64,000 nt of DNA from Aulostomus chinensis (lineage: Eukaryota; Chordata; Actinopteri; Syngnathiformes; Aulostomidae), in contig JBBMOA010000020.1 in assembly GCA_037954235.1 (NCBI GenBank), positions 10,988,177 to 11,052,176 of the forward strand, in the 5' to 3' direction. The notes under the pieces were generated by a model. The model was given only the letters and a program-made list of their open reading frames with translations, did no database searches and was not told the DNA's origin. A program made the position numbers and the translations under genes. Positions 57,301 to 63,300 of the stretch are shown here, one piece after another. The first letter of the stretch is position 1. Each line of letters opens with the position of its first letter.

Positions 57301-60300
57301 TTTCGTACTGGCCCAGCCCACCCTCAGGTGAGTCGACTCTCCAGTTACAAAGTGGTCCACCTGGTCGATCACCAGCTCAAAATACCACTTCTTATACTGA
57401 GCTGAACCTTCAGCCACGCCCAGGAAGATGTTCGGCCTCATACTGGGGATGAAAACATATCGTCACCTTCTTAAACTAATTGCCTAAGTCATTTTTGACA
57501 TTTTTTTGTTTTGCCTAAATCAACTCCTCATGATATTTGCTCCTAAGTTTCTTGTGCTTTCTGAACAACTTGAAAAAATGACTCAGGCGGAAGAAGCTCG
57601 AAGGGTCAAAAGTGAAATTAATTGATACGTCAGAATTTAAAAAGGCACACTCCTTGATAATGTTAAAACATCAAGTAAAAGCTGCAAACTTCCTCCCAAA
57701 TCTTCCAAGAAATCAAAAAAACGAAAAATTAATCAACTGACATAAAATGTATCTGCAGCTATTTGGATATTGGACCAGTGGTGTCAAAAACAATTGCAGC
57801 ATTCCATCTCAAAGATGGAACTTTATGCTGAAAATATTTGGTTATTTTATATAAAGAAAACCAACTAATTATGGCAGTCAGTTAAATCAAGGTTAGTTGC
57901 AAAGCTGCTAATGACATTTGAATGTTGTAAGCCATCATCAGGGTGTGGGGAGACAGGTTAAGGAAAAGACAGTGTTGTTTGTATTAGTATCTGTAAAAAT
58001 AGCTATGATGATAAGTCTGGAGAGGCAGTTGCTCACAGGTGAAAAGACTCTTAAACAATGTCAATACATTTTCTTTTTTTCCTTTTTTCTTTTACCTCTG
58101 AACATCATTGACCAGCCGAGTCTGCAGAAGGAGGTCCCTCTTGGGAAGCAAGTTGTCACAAATGAGATTCTGATTGGCTCTCACTGCCACGCCGTTACAA
58201 ACACAGAGGGAGCACAGAACATCCAGAATCTGACAGGGAGTAAAAAAGACGGAGTAAGACCTGTGACCCTTTTTCCTTTACAAAAAAAATAAAAATCAGT
58301 TCAACATATTCTCATTTCTCAGTTAAGCCAGCTCTCGGTTCAATTCAGTTCAGATACAGAGTAGCGACAGGAAGTGCTTCAACAGCTTCTAGACGTCCAC
58401 CTTCCTCTCATAAAGAGCTGACATTTATGGAAACGTTTTACATGACCAGGACAGTTTACAAGCTAAACAATAAGACAGAGAGCCATGTGAAAACTTCACG
58501 TAACACACATAGCTGGGATGTCCGCTAACACTTGAAAGTCATTTGGTACAAGTTGTTAACAGATCAATTTAAATTAACTGCTTCTGCAAGTTGATGGGCT
58601 AGTTGTTTGGGAAGGTTTTCAGTCATCCAGGATATGGCAACCTAAGAAGGACAGACAACCTTGAACTTGTCAATTTTTGTTCAAAAGTAATTCAGCTTTC
58701 ATGAGCTGAAACATATATCAGGCCAAAGTGCCTTTGTTCTGGGTTTAGCTGTTAATCAGCCAGCAGAGGGGATTCGGTGGCTCAGATAACAGATGATCTC
58801 TGTTCCTGTGGGCTTTACAATCACGAATTACGTTCTGTCCACTGACTTCCATTTCTGAAAAACCAGGAGAAATTGTAAAAGGCAAACATGCTACTCAAAT
58901 AAGATTAGGATCATGCGGAAAACTCAAATATGCAAGTATATTAAACATATTTGCATTAACTCATCAGTGCTACTGGTAACTGGTTTGTACAAGCTGATTG
59001 TATTTTACAGCTTTGTGCCTCATCCAACGATTTACAAAGGTCAAAATGCAAAACGCAAAAAAAAAAAGACATCTGCCTCCAAAAAATGACGGATAGTTTG
59101 CAATGTGGCACTTCAGATGGAAATGTCAATCTGGTGGTCCGACACTTCAGTCAAGAGTGAAATCTCATGACAGCATGTAGCATGAATGGATGCTGGTCTT
59201 ACCTCAATATTTAATCTAATGCTTCCAATACGTTTTCTGTTCAAAAACATCAGCATTCATGAAAGGTTCTTGTGCACAAGAGATTCGTGTGCAGTCGATT
59301 TTTTTTTTTTTTAGTGTTTGCCAGATTATAATAGTTCCTTTTTCCAATAATTTTTACTTTACAAATTATGGAAATGGTAGAATGTCACAAGATTAAGATC
59401 ACAACACAATTGTAACAAAGTACTAAAGGTCAAGGTAATACTCATCCCGGGTACATCGGGCTCTAGTCGATAACGCTCCAAAGTCACCCTTTGCCATCGC
59501 TGCACCCTTATTTCAACACCCACCTTGTGGTTGCGTCCATGCTTGTAGAGTAGAGAGATTATGGATTTGATGTGTCCTCTCTGAATGATGTTAAGTGCCT
59601 CTGGGCTTTCGACCAAGATACAGTGCAGAACTTCCAAGATTCCTAAGACAAAATCCTTGTCAATTTCATAACAAATGAATACCAAATAGATTAAATTTAA
59701 GCATCAGTGAGGTTTTTTTTTTTTTTCTTGTTCATTTTATACCTGATGAAGACTCCAGTCTTTCCAGTTTGCTGACCAACCAATCCAAGTTCCCAGAAAA
59801 CTGGGTGCAGTTGTTCCTGTTTCCACGAATCAGTGCAGCTGAATAAAAGACAGTAACATTCAGAACAATTGGAAGAAATATGAATGATACATTTTGAACA
59901 TGTAAAATCTGATACAAGCAGTTTGCCGGTAGATACATTAGATGATAGGATGATGGAGACCCCAGCTTGTTCAGATTTTTGTCAACGCACATTTCACCTA
60001 CGATTATTAGGTCTTTCTGACAGATGTGACATGAACAAACTTGCTGTGTTGTTTGTCTGTGAGTTCTACACTCTCTCAAATGTGGAGGTGTTTCCCCTTG
60101 TGTCCTTTCTCAGTCACAGCAGTGATATTAAGAAGTCTCCCTTTTACTTTACAGTCTCATTTTTCACCAGATTCAGGGACGCTAGACTGATAGTGCCTGT
60201 GAAAGAACTTAACAGCAATCTGTACCAAAGGAATACTGATGGGTTTCTAATCCTGTTTAATTCTGCCTTTTTAGGAAAGCTTTTGTTCAAAATGAACGCA

Positions 60301-63300
60301 GGGCCTGGAGCCACACATGAGGCAAGGACAAGTATAGTGACCATGAATATGTAAATGTGAAATTAATTTCAAAAATCCAGAAGTTACTATGCGCTCAATA
60401 CAGACTTCCATCCATCCATTTTCTACCACTTATCCTGTTCAAGGTCACTGGAGCCTATCCAAGGGCGTGAGGCAGGGTTCACCCTGGATGGGTCACCAGT
60501 CCATCACAGGACCAACACATAGAGACAGACAACCATTCACACTCACAGCCACACCTACGGTCAATTTAGAGTATCAATCAGCCTCGTCCCCTCTTGATGT
60601 CTTTGGACTGTGGGAGGAAGCTGGAGTACCAGAGAGAACCCACACAGGAACAGGGAGAACATGCAGACTCCACACAGAAAGATCCTGTGATGGAGCCGGG
60701 ACTTGAACCAGGAATCTTCTTGCTGTGAGGCGACAGTGCTGACCACTGCACCACCATACAGACTTCCAGCTGTGGTTATTTAGTATACAGAAGGCTACTG
60801 TTAATGCTCATTTTAATAATACTTGCCCAGGGTTTTTTTGTTTTTTTTTAAGTATGATGGTTTACTTGGCTTCGATAATACATGAAAATTTGTGTTTGTC
60901 ACTTGTTGGAATGTTTGTAATAGTTCTCAAAAATGGAGACTAACAATGAATATTTGTTAATTCCACTAGAGAATTTAAGTCATTGTGCAGTGCTGGAGGG
61001 CTGGAAAAATGTTCACATTTGGACTTTGTTTTCCAACTGTCAAGAAAACAAGATAAAGGATGGCAAGGCAGTGCAATGGTTAACACTGTTGCCTAAAAGT
61101 TAAAAAGATTCGTTGTTCAAATCTGATCTTTCTGTGTGGAGTTTGCATGTTCTCCCTGTATCTGTGTGGGTCCCTCTTCCCAAACACTAAAAATATGCTC
61201 CTTACATTAATTGAAGACTGTAGACCTGTGTTGGACTTCTGATCTGTCCAGGGTGACCCTTCCTCTTGCCCAGTGCTAACTGAGACAGTCTCCAGCCCCC
61301 TGTGACCCTTCACAGCATAAGCGCTATCGACAGTGCAAGAAAACAAGATAAAACTGAGCTGCATTCTGTTTCACAATGAGGCCGGACTGCTTCATTGTTT
61401 GTTCCACTTGAGCCAGGATGGCAGAAAAAGAGGCTTTGGTCAACAAGAAAAGTAAAATCAATTCAGCTGTTTTGTCAAGGAGACTCAAGGACTCCGAAGC
61501 AGAATTACAACAAATAGTTGGCAAGATTTTTATTGATTATTTATTTATTTCCCCCTTTTTTCTGTATATCACTCCATGAAATTATGATGAAAATATCAGA
61601 AAAATACTGTGCAGGATTTGTTACATGGTGGCATCACGCATGATGTTTTTGAGGTAAATTAGTAACTCTATTAAACACTTGTGTTCTCTAAATTGGATAA
61701 AATTAGTACAATTAACATTGTTGCCATTATTGAGTAGCAGTTGTACTAAACTCAAGTGCTATATTGTAAGTTGTTTCAAATATTTTGGCAACACCTTTCG
61801 CATACAAACCAAAGGGCTTAATATCTGCAAATGAACCCCTTTCAATATAATGTATTCCAGTACAACACCATCACCCATGATGACCTTAATAATAAACACC
61901 AAATAGAATTGTCTTATGGTATCAATGTGTGGCAGGGCTGTTGTATTTGATTTAATTACATTGAAAAAAATGTACCTACATTGTGAAGCGACCAGTGAGT
62001 GTCTATCTGGAATATAATATACTGGTTATCAAGGAAAATGCTCCTTGTCTGGATGGCATGTAAATTCAAAATTAAAAACCACGAGCAATGTTGGTTTTAA
62101 ATTTGATGTTCATAGGGTCACTCGATTATACACACACATTAATAACCACATCAATTTTTGTATGAGACCAACATATTTACCTTAGAAAGTTACGGAGGTG
62201 CAGGACAAACAAGACTGCTGTGCAATTCATCATACATAACCTGCCTCACCGATTTTTGTATCCCTCTGCGTGACCCCCTCCGTGGAAAAGGATGGAGTGT
62301 GGATTTTGGGTGAATGTTTGTGTGAGTGCTCTTGTTATTTTGTGTGTGTGTGTGTGTAATGTGTGTGTGTTAGTGTGTGTAATGTGTGTGAGCATATGCT
62401 GGAGAGGTGATGATGAATATAAGGGCAGTCAAGGTGAGCTGAGGGGAAGCTGCTGGTTAGAAAGCTCAGATGACAGCAAAGTAAGTACATGTCCAAAAGC
62501 AAAAAGGGTTCTGCCTGAGGGGGAAGCAGAGAGGTGACAGGGGAGGAGAGAAAACAGGCGAACGGGCAACTTGTGAAAAGTATGGGAGGGTAGGAGGAGG
62601 AAGACATGGGAGGAAGATAAATATTGTATGCCTACCGGGGTCAACAGACGACAGCATTGACGGAGGATGTGGATATTTCATGTGCTCCATCACTCAGGCC
62701 CACTTACCCAAGAGCTCATAGAGGAGGTTGAGAATGTCTTTCCATGCTGCACCAGCCTCTTCTCCGGCCATCTCTCCAAAGTGTGCTGCACTGTTGTACA
62801 GGTTCATGCGGTCGATGCATTTAGACAGGAGGCTCAGCATGCCCTAAGGTAGAGAATAGTTGACTTTTGACTGAACAAGAAGTAAACAGATGAGGTAGGA
62901 AAAACATAATTAAAGCACCATAGCAACTGCCAACAATAGTCCCATAAACCTTTCTGTTGAAAAAAAAAATCCAAACTAAAGTTATCTGAACTATTTAATG
63001 AATTGTCTTGATTCAGAATCAACGCCAGCTTGAGCTCAACTGTGTCCATTTTCACCTCTTCTTTGAAGAGGTCTTGACGTTTGATGAGTGAGCGCAGGAG
63101 ACATTGTTTCTCCTCGTGCTCCAGCTCTGAGTCGGGCTGCTTGAAGTACTCGATCAGGTCGTTCAGCGTCTGCAGCACCTCTTCAACATAACCTTCCACT
63201 GCCATGGATTCTCCCTCAGCTGTGCGGTCCAAAGCCCTGTAAGGGGTAGATTGTGGGGTAAGTAAATCCAAAGAGAATGGCCAAGACCAGGGTGCTTTGT

